From an uncultured Oscillospiraceae bacterium (GTDB taxonomy: Bacteria > Bacillota > Clostridia > Oscillospirales > Ruminococcaceae): a DNA stretch of 19,790 nt. The notes beneath the pieces are model-generated. The model did no database searches, was not told the DNA's origin, and saw only the letters and a program-made list of their open reading frames with translations. Where the stretch lies: assembly GCA_910579175.1 (NCBI GenBank), contig CAJTTB010000027.1, positions 411-20,200 of the forward strand. The letters run 5' to 3'. This document shows, piece after piece, positions 12,986 through 19,790 of the stretch. Every line of letters begins with the position of its first letter. The stretch's first letter is position 1. The position numbers and the translations under genes are program-made.

Positions 12986-14185
12986 ATGAACAAGAAAATT
13001 TCACTGGGTGCTGCAATTGCATTTATGGCGGTGGTAGCCAGTATTACTTTTTGTGTAACAATGCTTTTTTCTCAGGATATTTTTAATAAGATGATTGCAA
13101 ATGTAACCGAGAAAGAACAGATGTATGATAAGATTGAAGAAATTTATACCAAAATCAATGATAATTACCTGTTTACCTTGGATGAAGAACAGTTTTTAAA
13201 TGCAACTGGTAATGGCATTATGTCAGGATTAAATGACAGATATGCAAGATATTATACACAAGAAGAATATGCAGAAAAGTTAAAAGAAGACAAAGGGGAA
13301 TTAGTTGGGATTGGTGTAACAGTACGATATGATACGACAAATGGTTATTTGACAGTCGAAAAAGTATATGTAAATTCTCCAGCAGAGGCAGCCGGACTAC
13401 AAAAAGGAGATGTTATCATACAAATTGATGATCAGGATTTAAGTTTGATTACAGCAATAGAATCTACAAAATTGATTCAGGGAGAAGCAGGTTCTAAACT
13501 AAATGTTGTTTATCGTCGTGATGGTGTGAATGAAACAGTGGAAATGGTTCGTAAAAATGTGGAAATTCCAGCAATTGAAAGTCGTATGATTGCAGACAGC
13601 GGATATATTAAGATCATCGACTTTACAGACGCAACTCCTGGACAGTTTTTCGCAACGATTGAAAATTTACAAGAGCAGGGCGCGACCAGCTTGATTTTTG
13701 ATGTTCGCAACAATGGAGGGGGCACCTTAGATTCTGTACTGGAAATGTTAGATTATTTGTTGCCAGAAGGGGAAATTGCCACATCGGTTGATAAATCTGG
13801 AAATAAACAGGTATTAAAAAATTCTGATGCTAGAGAGGTAACACTACCTATGGTAACCATTACAAATGGAAATACTGCGAGTGCTTCAGAATTATTTGTA
13901 CAGGCTTTAAAAGATTATCAAAAAGCAGATTCTGTAGGGACAACAACCTATGGAAAAGGCGTAATTCAGACAACCTATGCTTTGAGTGATGGAAGTGCAA
14001 TTAAAATGACAACCAGCTATTTTAATCCTCCTAAAAGTGAAAATTTTGATGGAATTGGAATTAAGCCAAACTATGAAGTGGCACTTACCAAAGAACAAGA
14101 GCAAAATTTTGATATGTTAGATGAAACCAACGATCCACAGTTGATGAAAGCAATTGAAGTGGTAAATTCATTGACAGAATCATAA
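12986..14185 (+). CDS. ctpA: C-terminal processing peptidase, S41 family (CtpA/CtpB type)
   Basis: This is a membrane-anchored serine protease acting outside the cytoplasmic membrane on C-termini of secreted or wall-associated proteins. An N-terminal signal or anchor segment (about residues 7-28) is followed by a short helical region. A PDZ domain follows (about 103-185; GELVGIGVTV, SPAEAAGLQKGDVIIQID). The S41 protease core has DVRNNGGG (239-246), catalytic Ser299 in NGNTASASE, and Lys324 in TYGKG. The 25-residue spacing is the one known for this Ser-Lys dyad. At 399 residues it has the usual length. Its ATG follows GAAAGGATG. Such a protease is commonly found next to ftsEX-M23 clusters in Firmicutes, where it may process or degrade the hydrolase; that role is inferred. 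Confidence 0.9.
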   Translation: MNKKISLGAAIAFMAVVASITFCVTMLFSQDIFNKMIANVTEKEQMYDKIEEIYTKINDNYLFTLDEEQFLNATGNGIMSGLNDRYARYYTQEEYAEKLKEDKGELVGIGVTVRYDTTNGYLTVEKVYVNSPAEAAGLQKGDVIIQIDDQDLSLITAIESTKLIQGEAGSKLNVVYRRDGVNETVEMVRKNVEIPAIESRMIADSGYIKIIDFTDATPGQFFATIENLQEQGATSLIFDVRNNGGGTLDSVLEMLDYLLPEGEIATSVDKSGNKQVLKNSDAREVTLPMVTITNGNTASASELFVQALKDYQKADSVGTTTYGKGVIQTTYALSDGSAIKMTTSYFNPPKSENFDGIGIKPNYEVALTKEQEQNFDMLDETNDPQLMKAIEVVNSLTES

Positions 14186-14188
14186 ATA

Positions 14189-14225
14189 AAAAGCGTCTGG
14201 AAAGAATATTTTTTCCAGACGCTAT
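14189..14225. terminator. Bidirectional terminator between convergent genes
   Basis: A 12-bp perfect stem AGCGTCTGGAAA / TTTCCAGACGCT (14192-14203 with 14212-14223) lies 7 bp after the S41 peptidase stop. Read on the minus strand the hairpin is followed by TTTTTATTTATG, a better T-tail than on the plus strand. It therefore probably ends transcription of both the peptidase gene and the convergent ABC-F gene. Confidence 0.85.
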
Positions 14226-14380
14226 CATATTATTTTATAAGTAATATTGAGAACCTTCTAGATGTTAGTAGTAAGATAAATTGTTGATATCGCTGTTGGC
14301 TAAAAATATAAAACTGGAAAGTTTTATAAAATTCGCTTGTTAAATAAGGATTTATCAAAGGTCTATTCCCAAGAATTTGA

Positions 14381-15928
14381 TTATTTTGGTGATGAGAGGT
14401 CTAAAATATTTTGATAATCTATATATTCTGCAAAAGAATGTTCTAAACGGATAATTTGATGATCTTGAAATTGTAAGACGCGATTGCAGATTTTTTTTAG
14501 AAAGTAAATATCGTGTGAGATTAATAATAGTGTTCCCTGGTATTCAGAGAGCGTTGTTTCTAACATCTCTCTAGTGTATAAATCAAGGTGGTTGGTTGGC
14601 TCATCTAAGATTAGAAAATCATATTTCATTAAGATGGGAATTGCCAGTTTTAACTTCATCTGCTCTCCATAGCTTAAACGGCAAACAGGTGTTTGCATCT
14701 GTTTGTTTCCCAATCCTAAGTTGTTTAGTAAAGTTCTATCCTTTCCAGTAAGTTGTCTTACAGTCTGTTGAAGATAGGTTAAAGTCGTAATTTTTGGAGG
14801 TAACTGCAATAGATTTTGCGATAATATATATGGAGAGCTGCTGGGACTGATCCAAATAGAACCAGAATCAAGCAATTCTGGATGTTGTATCATCTCAATC
14901 AAAGTTGTTTTGCCACAGCCGTTATTGCCAAAGATGGCGACGCGTTCTCCATGGGAGATAGTAAAATTACTGTTTTGAAATAACAGTTTTTGTTCAAAGG
15001 ATTTACAGATATGTTCTGCTTGTAAGATGCGTTTGCCGTGATTGGAGCGATGTTGAATTTCAAAGTGGATTGTTTTTTCTTCTTCTGGTTTTTGCTCTCC
15101 AGAGATAATAAGTCTTTCTAATCTTTTTTGATCGCTTTTTGCCTTTTTATCTAGTTTTTTTGCTTGTGAGCGTTTGTGCTCCTTCACCCCCATTTTTAAC
15201 CCACTGGAGTCTGCTTTAGATGAGTTCCGGTGTGCTTTTTGAGAACGTTGCTGGATTTGTTGGATTGCTTTTTGAATTTGTCTTTGTTGTTTTTTACTTT
15301 CTTGATAACGGTGCGTTTTTTGTTCAAACAGCCTTGCCTTTTCTTCTCGATAGTCGGTGTAATTTCCGCAAAATTCGCTGGAAACGCCATGTTCAATTTC
15401 GATGATTTTAAAAACCGTTTCGTCTAAAAAGTAACGGTCATGAGAAACAGTGATTATGGTGCCATCATAGTAATTTAGTAGCTTAATCAACTGTTGTGTG
15501 CTGCGAAAATCCAAGTGGTTGGTCGGTTCGTCCAGTAGCAATAAATCTGGCTGTTGTGATAAGATTTGACAGAGTGCATATCTAGTTTGTTCCCCACCTG
15601 AAAGCGTTTCTGGGTGCAACAGTTGTGCATTGGTTAGATTTAAAAATTTTCGATATTTGGGATTGATATCTTCAGGGGAAAAGGAAAGTAGTTCTGAGGC
15701 GGTTTGATTTTGTTTTAATAATCCACAACGACAGTTTTGTTCTATCATAAGGGTGCCACCATCGCTGGATTGTTCTTTGGCAAGTATGTGCAATAGGGTG
15801 GATTTTCCACAGCCATTGGCTCCAACGATTCCAATGCGTTCACCGGATTCGACAATCATACAAATGTCACACAACAGGTCTGTTTCGCCAAATGTTTTTT
15901 GCAGATGTTTTATCATAAATTTTGACAT
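14381..15928 (-). CDS. ABC-F family ATPase (ribosome-associated, possible antibiotic-resistance type)
   Basis: This cytoplasmic protein has two ABC domains and no membrane segment, typical of ABC-F proteins that act on the ribosomal E site. Domain 1 has GANGCGKST (about residues 36-44), LSGGEQTRYAL and LLLLDEPTNHLD. A long basic linker (about 210-300, Lys/Gln/Arg-rich) follows. Domain 2 has GNNGCGKTT, LSYGEQMKLKL and LILDEPTNHLD. The 515-residue size, compact first domain and basic linker resemble the resistance-type Lsa/VmlR/CplR group more than the housekeeping EttA group, but I cannot settle the subfamily. The frame extends upstream to 15961; AGGAGA with an 8-nt spacer selects the ATG at 15928 (MSKFMIKHLQ). 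A possible upstream leader ORF is in its 5' region. It is convergent with the S41 gene. Confidence 0.88.
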   Translation of the reverse strand: MSKFMIKHLQKTFGETDLLCDICMIVESGERIGIVGANGCGKSTLLHILAKEQSSDGGTLMIEQNCRCGLLKQNQTASELLSFSPEDINPKYRKFLNLTNAQLLHPETLSGGEQTRYALCQILSQQPDLLLLDEPTNHLDFRSTQQLIKLLNYYDGTIITVSHDRYFLDETVFKIIEIEHGVSSEFCGNYTDYREEKARLFEQKTHRYQESKKQQRQIQKAIQQIQQRSQKAHRNSSKADSSGLKMGVKEHKRSQAKKLDKKAKSDQKRLERLIISGEQKPEEEKTIHFEIQHRSNHGKRILQAEHICKSFEQKLLFQNSNFTISHGERVAIFGNNGCGKTTLIEMIQHPELLDSGSIWISPSSSPYILSQNLLQLPPKITTLTYLQQTVRQLTGKDRTLLNNLGLGNKQMQTPVCRLSYGEQMKLKLAIPILMKYDFLILDEPTNHLDLYTREMLETTLSEYQGTLLLISHDIYFLKKICNRVLQFQDHQIIRLEHSFAEYIDYQNILDLSSPK

Positions 15929-15974
15929 AAAAAATTCTCCTATCTGATGAAATGATGCCAAAAAGCCGCAATTA

Positions 15975-16049
15975 TCATCTATAGAAGAACAGTAAAACTT
16001 CTGTTATTTCAAAAAAATAACAGAGAAAAGATAGGATGATAACAATCAT
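15975..16049 (-). promoter_or_regulatory. Possible leader peptide/attenuator of the ABC-F gene
   Basis: On the minus strand a 24-residue hydrophobic open frame (MIVIILSFLCYFFEITEVLL then FFYR, stop) ends 46 bp before the ABC-F start. A perfect 10-bp stem, TCTGTTATTT/AAATAACAGA (16000-16024), lies inside it. The right arm can pair instead with downstream CTGTT, so ribosome position could switch the fold. Resistance-type ABC-F genes are often controlled by such leaders. No good Shine-Dalgarno precedes this ORF, which weakens the case. Confidence 0.3.
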
Positions 16050-16089
16050 TTTATTTCAACTTGCTTTTTGACAGTATTTGATTCTTACT

Positions 16090-16200
16090 ATAAAAAATAG
16101 TATTCATTTGAAATAGGCTTGCGGGCACAAGAAATCAAACATCGTTTCTATTGTTCCACAAACCGCCAATCACATTGGCTATTTCATAATGAAAAATCTG
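16090..16200 (+). repeat. Diverged copy of the dispersed intergenic repeat
   Basis: TATAAAAAATAGTATT, then GCGGGCACAAGAAAT, then a perfect hairpin GCCAAT-CAC-ATTGGC (16165-16179) and TATTTCATAATGAAAAAT follow the order of the copies at 1-215 and 7841-7930. The first hairpin has lost much of its left arm, but the second is intact with a different sequence. Confidence 0.6.
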
Positions 16201-16414
16201 TTTTAGCAAATTGAAATAATAATCATTCTAGATGGTTACCTCCGTTATAGAATAGTTTGGATAATAATACTATAGAAGGGTAGAAATTACAATGATAAGT
16301 TAAGAGATTGTGAATAATAAAACATTTGTAAGTTATTTATTGGAATCATATCGATAAAAAATAGAGGTGATTGGTATTTTTGTATAGTGGAAAAATGAGA
16401 TTTTAGCGACACTA

Positions 16415-16443
16415 TTGACAGTAAGGTAAAGTTTTTTTATAAT
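16415..16443 (+). promoter_or_regulatory. Perfect-consensus sigma-A promoter for greA-lysS
   Basis: TTGACA (16415-16420) and TATAAT (16438-16443) are separated by exactly 17 bp, a full match to the housekeeping consensus. The predicted start is near 16450, giving a leader of about 100 nt before greA. Confidence 0.88.
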
Positions 16444-16460
16444 ATAGGTTATATCAAAAA

Positions 16461-16483
16461 GCAGGTATAAATATGATACCTGC
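16461..16483 (+). promoter_or_regulatory. Hairpin in the greA leader
   Basis: GCAGGTAT and ATACCTGC form a perfect 8-bp stem with a 7-nt loop; flanking TATCA and TGATA could extend it. It begins about 11 nt into the predicted transcript, lacks a T-run and ends 68 bp before the GTG start. It may stabilise the mRNA or serve as a regulatory site. Confidence 0.5.
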
Positions 16484-16551
16484 ATATTTATGATATGACA
16501 AAATAGATATAATTTAAAATTTTAGTGATAAATATCATAGGAGGTATTGTT

Positions 16552-17031
16552 GTGGCAGGAATTAAAAAGGTGAAATTGACACAAGAAGGTTTAAACAATC
16601 TAGAACAGGAATTAGAACAGTTAAAAACAGTAAGACGTAAAGAAGTTTCAGAAAAAATTAAAGTTGCATTATCTTTTGGGGATTTATCTGAAAATAGTGA
16701 ATACGATGAGGCAAAAAATGAACAGGCAATGGTAGAAGCCCGTATTAATGAACTGGAAAATATACTCAAAGATGTTCAAATTGTAAATGAAGATGATATT
16801 ACTACCGATGCAGTGTCTTTAGGTAATACTGTTACTTTGAAAAATTTGAAAAATAATAAAATTGATACCTTTAAAATTGTAGGTTCTACTGAGGCATCTC
16901 CAATGAAAAAGAAAATCTCTGACGAATCTCCAGTTGGAAAAGCTGTGATTGGTCATAAAGTAGATGAAATTGTAGATGCAGAAGTACCATCTGGAATCAT
17001 TCAGTATCAGATTTTGGAAATTACAAAATAA
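16552..17031 (+). CDS. greA: Transcription elongation factor GreA
   Basis: GreA enters the secondary channel of RNA polymerase and stimulates cleavage of backtracked RNA. The N-terminal coiled coil (about residues 1-75) carries LTQEGLNNLEQELEQLKTVRR and the tip motif GDLSENSEYDEAK, with the acidic residues needed for cleavage. The C-terminal globular domain has GNTVTL and the family's SDESPVGKAVIGHKVDE stretch. The frame is open upstream to 16525, but AGGAGG at 16539-16544 with a 7-nt spacer points to the GTG at 16552. That start gives MAGIKKVKLT and 159 residues, matching the usual 158. It is driven by a perfect-consensus promoter and followed after 23 bp by lysS. Confidence 0.95.
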   Translation: MAGIKKVKLTQEGLNNLEQELEQLKTVRRKEVSEKIKVALSFGDLSENSEYDEAKNEQAMVEARINELENILKDVQIVNEDDITTDAVSLGNTVTLKNLKNNKIDTFKIVGSTEASPMKKKISDESPVGKAVIGHKVDEIVDAEVPSGIIQYQILEITK

Positions 17032-17054
17032 AAAACAGCAAGGAGTAAATAAAA

Positions 17055-18566
17055 ATGAGTGAAAGCAATCAGGAAATGCAAAATCAGACAGATGAGTTAG
17101 AAGATATGAGTGCCTTTTTAAGGGTGCGTCGTGAAAAACTTGCAGAACTCAAAGCAAATGGAAAAGACCCATTTGAGATTACCAGTTATCCAGTAGATAG
17201 CTATGCAAAAGATATCAATGAACAATTTGATGAGTATGAAGGACGTATTGTTTCTATTGCAGGACGTATCATGTCAAAACGCGGCATGGGCAAAGCAGGC
17301 TTTATTGATATTATGGACAATACAGGAAGGGTGCAATCCTATGTTCGTAAAGATCATGTCGGTGATGAGTCCTATGCAGAATTTAAGAAATATGATATTG
17401 GCGATATTATTGGTGTAAAAGGAGAAGTGTTCCGTACCCAAAAAGGACAAATTTCTGTTAAGGCAGAGCAGGTGACTTTACTGACAAAATCTTTATTGCC
17501 ATTGCCAGAAAAATGGCATGGACTAAAGGATACAGACACTCGTTATCGTCAAAGATATGTCGATTTGATTGTAAATCCAGATGTTAAGGAAACATTTGTA
17601 AAGAGAAGTCGGATTTTAAAAGAAATTCGCAGCTTTTTAGATGCAAGAGGATATCTGGAAGTGGATACTCCTGTATTGCATACTTTGGAAATTGGAGCTT
17701 CTGCAAGACCGTTTATTACACATCACAATACGTTGGATTTAGATATGTATTTGAGAATTGAGACGGAATTGTATTTAAAACGCTTAATCGTTGGCGGTTT
17801 TGATCGTGTATATGAAGTGGGACGTATTTTTCGAAATGAGGGTATGGATACTTCTCATAACCCAGAATTTACTACCGTTGAATTGTATCAAGCGTATACA
17901 GACTATCATGGTATGATGGATTTGATTGAAGATATGTATATTACCATCACGAAAAATATTTGTGGTACAGAAGTGATTGAGTATCAGGGAACTCAAATCA
18001 ATATGGCTGGACCATGGACACGTTTGACGATGGTGGAAGCTGTGAAAAAATATGCAGGAGTGGACTATTATGATTGGGCAGATGACGCTGCTGCAAGAGC
18101 GGTTGCAAAAGAGCATCATGTTGAAATAGATGAGGGAGAACGGGCGACAAAAGGTCATGTATTAATTGCATTTTTTGATGAGTTTGTAGAGGACAAATTA
18201 ATTCAACCAACAATTATTTATGATTATCCTGTAGAAAATTCACCTTTAGCAAAGAGAAAACCTTCTGACCCTGCTTTTACAGAAAGATTTGAATATTTTA
18301 TCTATTGTCGAGAAATGGGCAATGCGTTCTCTGAATTAAATGACCCAATTGACCAAAGAGAGCGTTTTGTAAAACAAGTAGAGGCAAAACGTGCACAAGG
18401 GGCAAATGCACAAGTAGATGAAGATTTTGTAACCGCCTTAGAGTATGGTTTACCACCAACAGGCGGTTTGGGATTTGGTTTGGACAGATTGGTAATGCTT
18501 CTGACAGATAGTGCATCTATTCGAGATGTATTATTGTTCCCGACGATGAAGCCCGTTAAGGAATAA
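17055..18566 (+). CDS. lysS: Lysyl-tRNA synthetase, class II
   Basis: The enzyme charges tRNA(Lys) with lysine. An N-terminal OB-fold anticodon-binding domain (about residues 64-140) precedes the class II catalytic core. Motif 2 is RIFRNEGMDTSHNPEF (257-272), and motif 3 is GLGFGLDRLVMLL (471-483). The lysine-specific stretch YLRIETELYLKRLIVGG is present, with ET where many homologues have AP. At 503 residues it has normal length. AAGGAG precedes the ATG. The 23-bp gap after greA indicates a greA-lysS operon, a common pair in Firmicutes. It is the last ordinary chromosomal gene before the mobile region, and its own terminator is not evident in the 140 bp that follow. Confidence 0.96.
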   Translation: MSESNQEMQNQTDELEDMSAFLRVRREKLAELKANGKDPFEITSYPVDSYAKDINEQFDEYEGRIVSIAGRIMSKRGMGKAGFIDIMDNTGRVQSYVRKDHVGDESYAEFKKYDIGDIIGVKGEVFRTQKGQISVKAEQVTLLTKSLLPLPEKWHGLKDTDTRYRQRYVDLIVNPDVKETFVKRSRILKEIRSFLDARGYLEVDTPVLHTLEIGASARPFITHHNTLDLDMYLRIETELYLKRLIVGGFDRVYEVGRIFRNEGMDTSHNPEFTTVELYQAYTDYHGMMDLIEDMYITITKNICGTEVIEYQGTQINMAGPWTRLTMVEAVKKYAGVDYYDWADDAAARAVAKEHHVEIDEGERATKGHVLIAFFDEFVEDKLIQPTIIYDYPVENSPLAKRKPSDPAFTERFEYFIYCREMGNAFSELNDPIDQRERFVKQVEAKRAQGANAQVDEDFVTALEYGLPPTGGLGFGLDRLVMLLTDSASIRDVLLFPTMKPVKE

Positions 18567-18640
18567 ACCCAGTAAAATCAAGGGTTTCCGGCTTCTCAAA
18601 TCCAAGTTGACAACAAATTGACAACAATTTTTCATATCAA
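18567..18640. other. Candidate integration boundary with TTGACAACAA direct repeats
   Basis: Directly after the lysS stop, two TTGACAACAA repeats (18607-18616 and 18618-18627) occur with an 11-bp period. Just upstream is CAAGGGTTTCCGGCTTCTCA. Short tandem repeats of this kind are typical arm- or core-adjacent sites for tyrosine integrases, and the genes to the right look mobile. The integrase gene and the other end lie outside the window, so the attachment site cannot be defined. Confidence 0.4.
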
Positions 18641-18705
18641 TACGAAGAATTGCGACGCAGAATGAATAGCTGGAGGCTGAAACGCAATACAGCACACATC
18701 GCTGA

Positions 18706-18748
18706 GAGAACACTTTTTGAAAGAAATTTCAAAGGTGTTCTCTTTTTT
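18706..18748 (+). terminator. Strong rho-independent terminator
   Basis: GAGAACAC pairs with GTGTTCTC and the stem continues through TTTTGAAA/TTTCAAAG with one bulged T. A GAAA-type loop and a TTTTTT tail follow. It is either the lysS terminator displaced by insertion or an insulator at the edge of the mobile element. Confidence 0.85.
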
Positions 18749-18800
18749 CGTTTTGGTGCAACTCTCTGTCAAACAACAAATCGAATGGAGGATTCATTTT

Positions 18801-19073
18801 ATGATTAGTGACAAGACGAAAGCCTATTATGAATTGAAAAAGCGAAATGATGTGCGGGAAAGTGCAAAAAGATTGCGCAGACAGTTTCTCAGGTATAAGG
18901 ATGCGGAAATAGTTTATAGCATTACACACAAGAAGCTGTTGGAACTTGCTGGTAAAGCGGGAGCCATATATCGAATGGATGGAACCGTTCTGATTAACCG
19001 GGATATTTTTGATGAGTATCTGGAACAGTTTCATGAGCCGAGTACGTTGGTTTCACAGGAGGATAAAGAATGA
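18801..19073 (+). CDS. Small excisionase-like protein (DUF6462-type)
   Basis: This 90-residue protein has an N-terminal basic helix (YYELKKRNDVRESAKRLRRQ) and a C-terminal winged-helix-like segment. The segment reads ITHKKLLELAGKAGAIYRMD and then GTVLINRDIFDEYLEQF. The arrangement 'locus-specific helix, AGA(I/V)Y, (V)LI(N/R)RDIF(D/E)EYL' is what I associate with DUF6462 proteins, which are MerR/excisionase-like and frequent in conjugative or mobilisable elements of Lachnospiraceae. The exact family name is from memory. The frame extends upstream to a TTG at 18717 through the terminator, but GGAGG then 9 nt then the ATG at 18801 is convincing. It overlaps the next gene by 4 bp (ATGA). Confidence 0.7.
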   Translation: MISDKTKAYYELKKRNDVRESAKRLRRQFLRYKDAEIVYSITHKKLLELAGKAGAIYRMDGTVLINRDIFDEYLEQFHEPSTLVSQEDKE

Positions 19074-19555
19074 GCGGAAATCTATGGATGTTTTCGGATA
19101 TGTTGGACGATGAGGATGCCAAGATGATACAGCGTGAGTTTGTTACCTATTATGAAGGCGCTGATTATTACGGGCTGGGCTTGAAAGTTTTTACAAGTTT
19201 GGCTCATGAGGCAGGAGCAGTGTATAAGCTTGGAAAGCGGGTTTTAATACGGCGAGATATTTTTGAAGAGTATCTTAGAATCTTGAGGCGCAAAGATGAT
19301 GCGTCTGAGCAAGATGAAAGTATGAAAAGTGAGGATAATGATATGAGACAAGGAGCATTAACTTTAGATGCCCAGACTGGGCGAATGGACATTCGATTTG
19401 ATCTGGAGGATTATTATGGAGGTCTTCAGTGTGGGGAGCGTATGGATGTCTTTATCAATGGAGACTGGAGGCCTGCCAGAATTGAAATGGGGAATGGTTG
19501 GTATTTAACTGGGATTAAGACGGACAGGCTTGAAGGATTAATTGTAAGGATTTAA
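19070..19555 (+). CDS. Fusion protein: DUF6462-like N-terminus with DUF5348-like C-terminus
   Basis: This 161-residue protein is a paralogue of its upstream neighbour over the first 80 residues: YGLGLKVFTSLAHEAGAVYK, then VLIRRDIFEEYLRIL. The rest (about residues 92-161) is a separate small domain. It contains GALTLDAQTGRMDI, then FDLEDYYGGLQCGERMDVFI, then WRPARIEMGNGWYLTG. That fits the DUF5348 pattern found in mobile-element cargo or regulatory genes; the name is recalled, not searched. A charged linker (DASEQDESMKSEDNDMRQ) joins the halves. Translation is coupled to the first gene by an ATGA overlap and GGAGG. More G/C-ending codons than in lysS or recJ suggest acquisition. A terminator follows. 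Confidence 0.65.
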   Translation: MSGNLWMFSDMLDDEDAKMIQREFVTYYEGADYYGLGLKVFTSLAHEAGAVYKLGKRVLIRRDIFEEYLRILRRKDDASEQDESMKSEDNDMRQGALTLDAQTGRMDIRFDLEDYYGGLQCGERMDVFINGDWRPARIEMGNGWYLTGIKTDRLEGLIVRI

Positions 19556-19570
19556 TTAAATTATATCGCC

Positions 19571-19606
19571 GGGCGGTTTCTTTAAAAGGAACCGCCCTAT
19601 TTTTAT
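19571..19606 (+). terminator. Rho-independent terminator after the fusion gene
   Basis: GGGCGGTTTC pairs with GGAACCGCCC (10 bp, one T-G) around a TTTAAAA loop, followed by TATTTTTAT. It begins 15 bp after the stop codon. Confidence 0.9.
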
Positions 19607-19609
19607 GCC

Positions 19610-19790
19610 GTGTGTCCAGCGAAGCTGTACCACACTTGCCGGTGTAAGTCCGGTCACGGTAATCGCCAGTGAGCCGTGTAGCTAAACTCGGTGCGTCGTA
19701 GTAATACAGGGTGCTAAGCGAGTGGATAAAGTAACCCGATAAGGGAGCGAGCAATCATGCAGACCGTAACATAAAGTGAATTCTGCCGTA
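19610..19790 (+). mobile_element. 5' part of a probable group II intron (truncated by window end)
   Basis: The segment starts with GTGTG, the conserved 5' end of group II introns. It continues with closely packed stems expected of domain I: CAGC-GAA-GCTG, GTGTG/CACAC, CCGG...CCGG, and CACGG/CCGTG around TAATCGCC. Further on are segments (GGGTGCTAAGCGAG, GTAACCCGATAAGGGAGCGA) that resemble intron RNA I recall from gut clostridia. It sits four bases after the T-tail of a terminator, a location favoured by bacterial group IIC introns. The reverse transcriptase/maturase gene would lie beyond the window. Class cannot be decided from 181 bases. Confidence 0.6.

Larger units (their letters stand above)
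15929..16551. other. 623-bp gene-free divergent intergenic region
   Basis: This lies between the divergent ABC-F and greA genes. It holds the ABC-F leader (15929-16050), one intergenic repeat copy (16090-16200), an AT-rich stretch with nothing recognisable (16201-16410), the greA promoter (16415-16443) and a hairpin in the greA leader (16461-16483). Confidence 0.7.

Noticed and set aside
15220..15427. Plus-strand open frames opposite the ABC-F linker
   Set aside because: They are antisense to the Lys/Gln-rich linker, have biased Phe/Leu composition and no ribosome site.
18661..18807. A 47-residue open frame starting ATG AAT AGC TGG
   Set aside because: It runs straight through the strong terminator hairpin, lacks a ribosome site and overlaps the start of the next gene.

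Overview
The window is AT-rich chromosomal DNA from a low-GC Firmicute, most likely a gut clostridium of the Lachnospiraceae type. The evidence is the strong AGGAGG-type ribosome sites, the frequent TTG/GTG starts, and the gene orders relA-dtd-rsuA, PucR regulator-ftsE-ftsX-M23 peptidase-S41 peptidase, and greA-lysS. No rRNA or tRNA gene and no CRISPR array was seen.

Layout. Bases 1-373 hold a 101-bp tandem repeat, the best-preserved copies of an intergenic repeat family that recurs near 7841, near 16090 and perhaps near 2491. recJ follows, then an apparent operon of relA/spoT (stringent response), dtd (D-aminoacyl-tRNA quality control) and an rsuA-type pseudouridine synthase. Bases 6019-6629 have no intact gene. 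They contain the decayed C-terminal end of an IS200/IS605 TnpB gene, two right-end-like hairpins, and between them a chain of further hairpins resembling an omega-RNA/HEARO-type guide RNA. Next is an orphan MsmK/UgpC-type sugar-transport ATPase with a clear terminator.

Bases 7749-8429 form a regulatory region: a cluster of GTTACAA/TTGTAAC half-sites, a palindrome on a candidate promoter, and a roughly 300-nt leader with nested complementarity. It lies upstream of a PucR/CdaR-family regulator. Then come a structured leader and the cell-wall cluster ftsE, ftsX (overlapping by 14 bp), a coiled-coil M23 murein hydrolase of the EnvC/CwlO/PcsB functional type, and a CtpA-type S41 protease. FtsEX is expected to gate the M23 enzyme across the membrane. 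A convergent ABC-F ATPase gene (minus strand) follows, with a small upstream ORF in its leader, then greA-lysS behind a perfect-consensus promoter.

From about 18570 the character changes. Directly repeated TTGACAACAA sites, a terminator, two adjacent paralogous small proteins of the excisionase-like DUF6462 type (the second apparently fused to a DUF5348-like domain) and shifted codon use mark the edge of an integrated mobile element next to lysS. The window ends inside what looks like the 5' part of a group II intron, inserted just after a rho-independent terminator.

The strongest unusual signals are the omega-RNA-like fossil at 6395-6582, the intergenic repeat family whose hairpin is kept while its sequence changes, and the structured leaders before the PucR regulator and ftsE. 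All assignments rest on reading the sequence; no database search was run.
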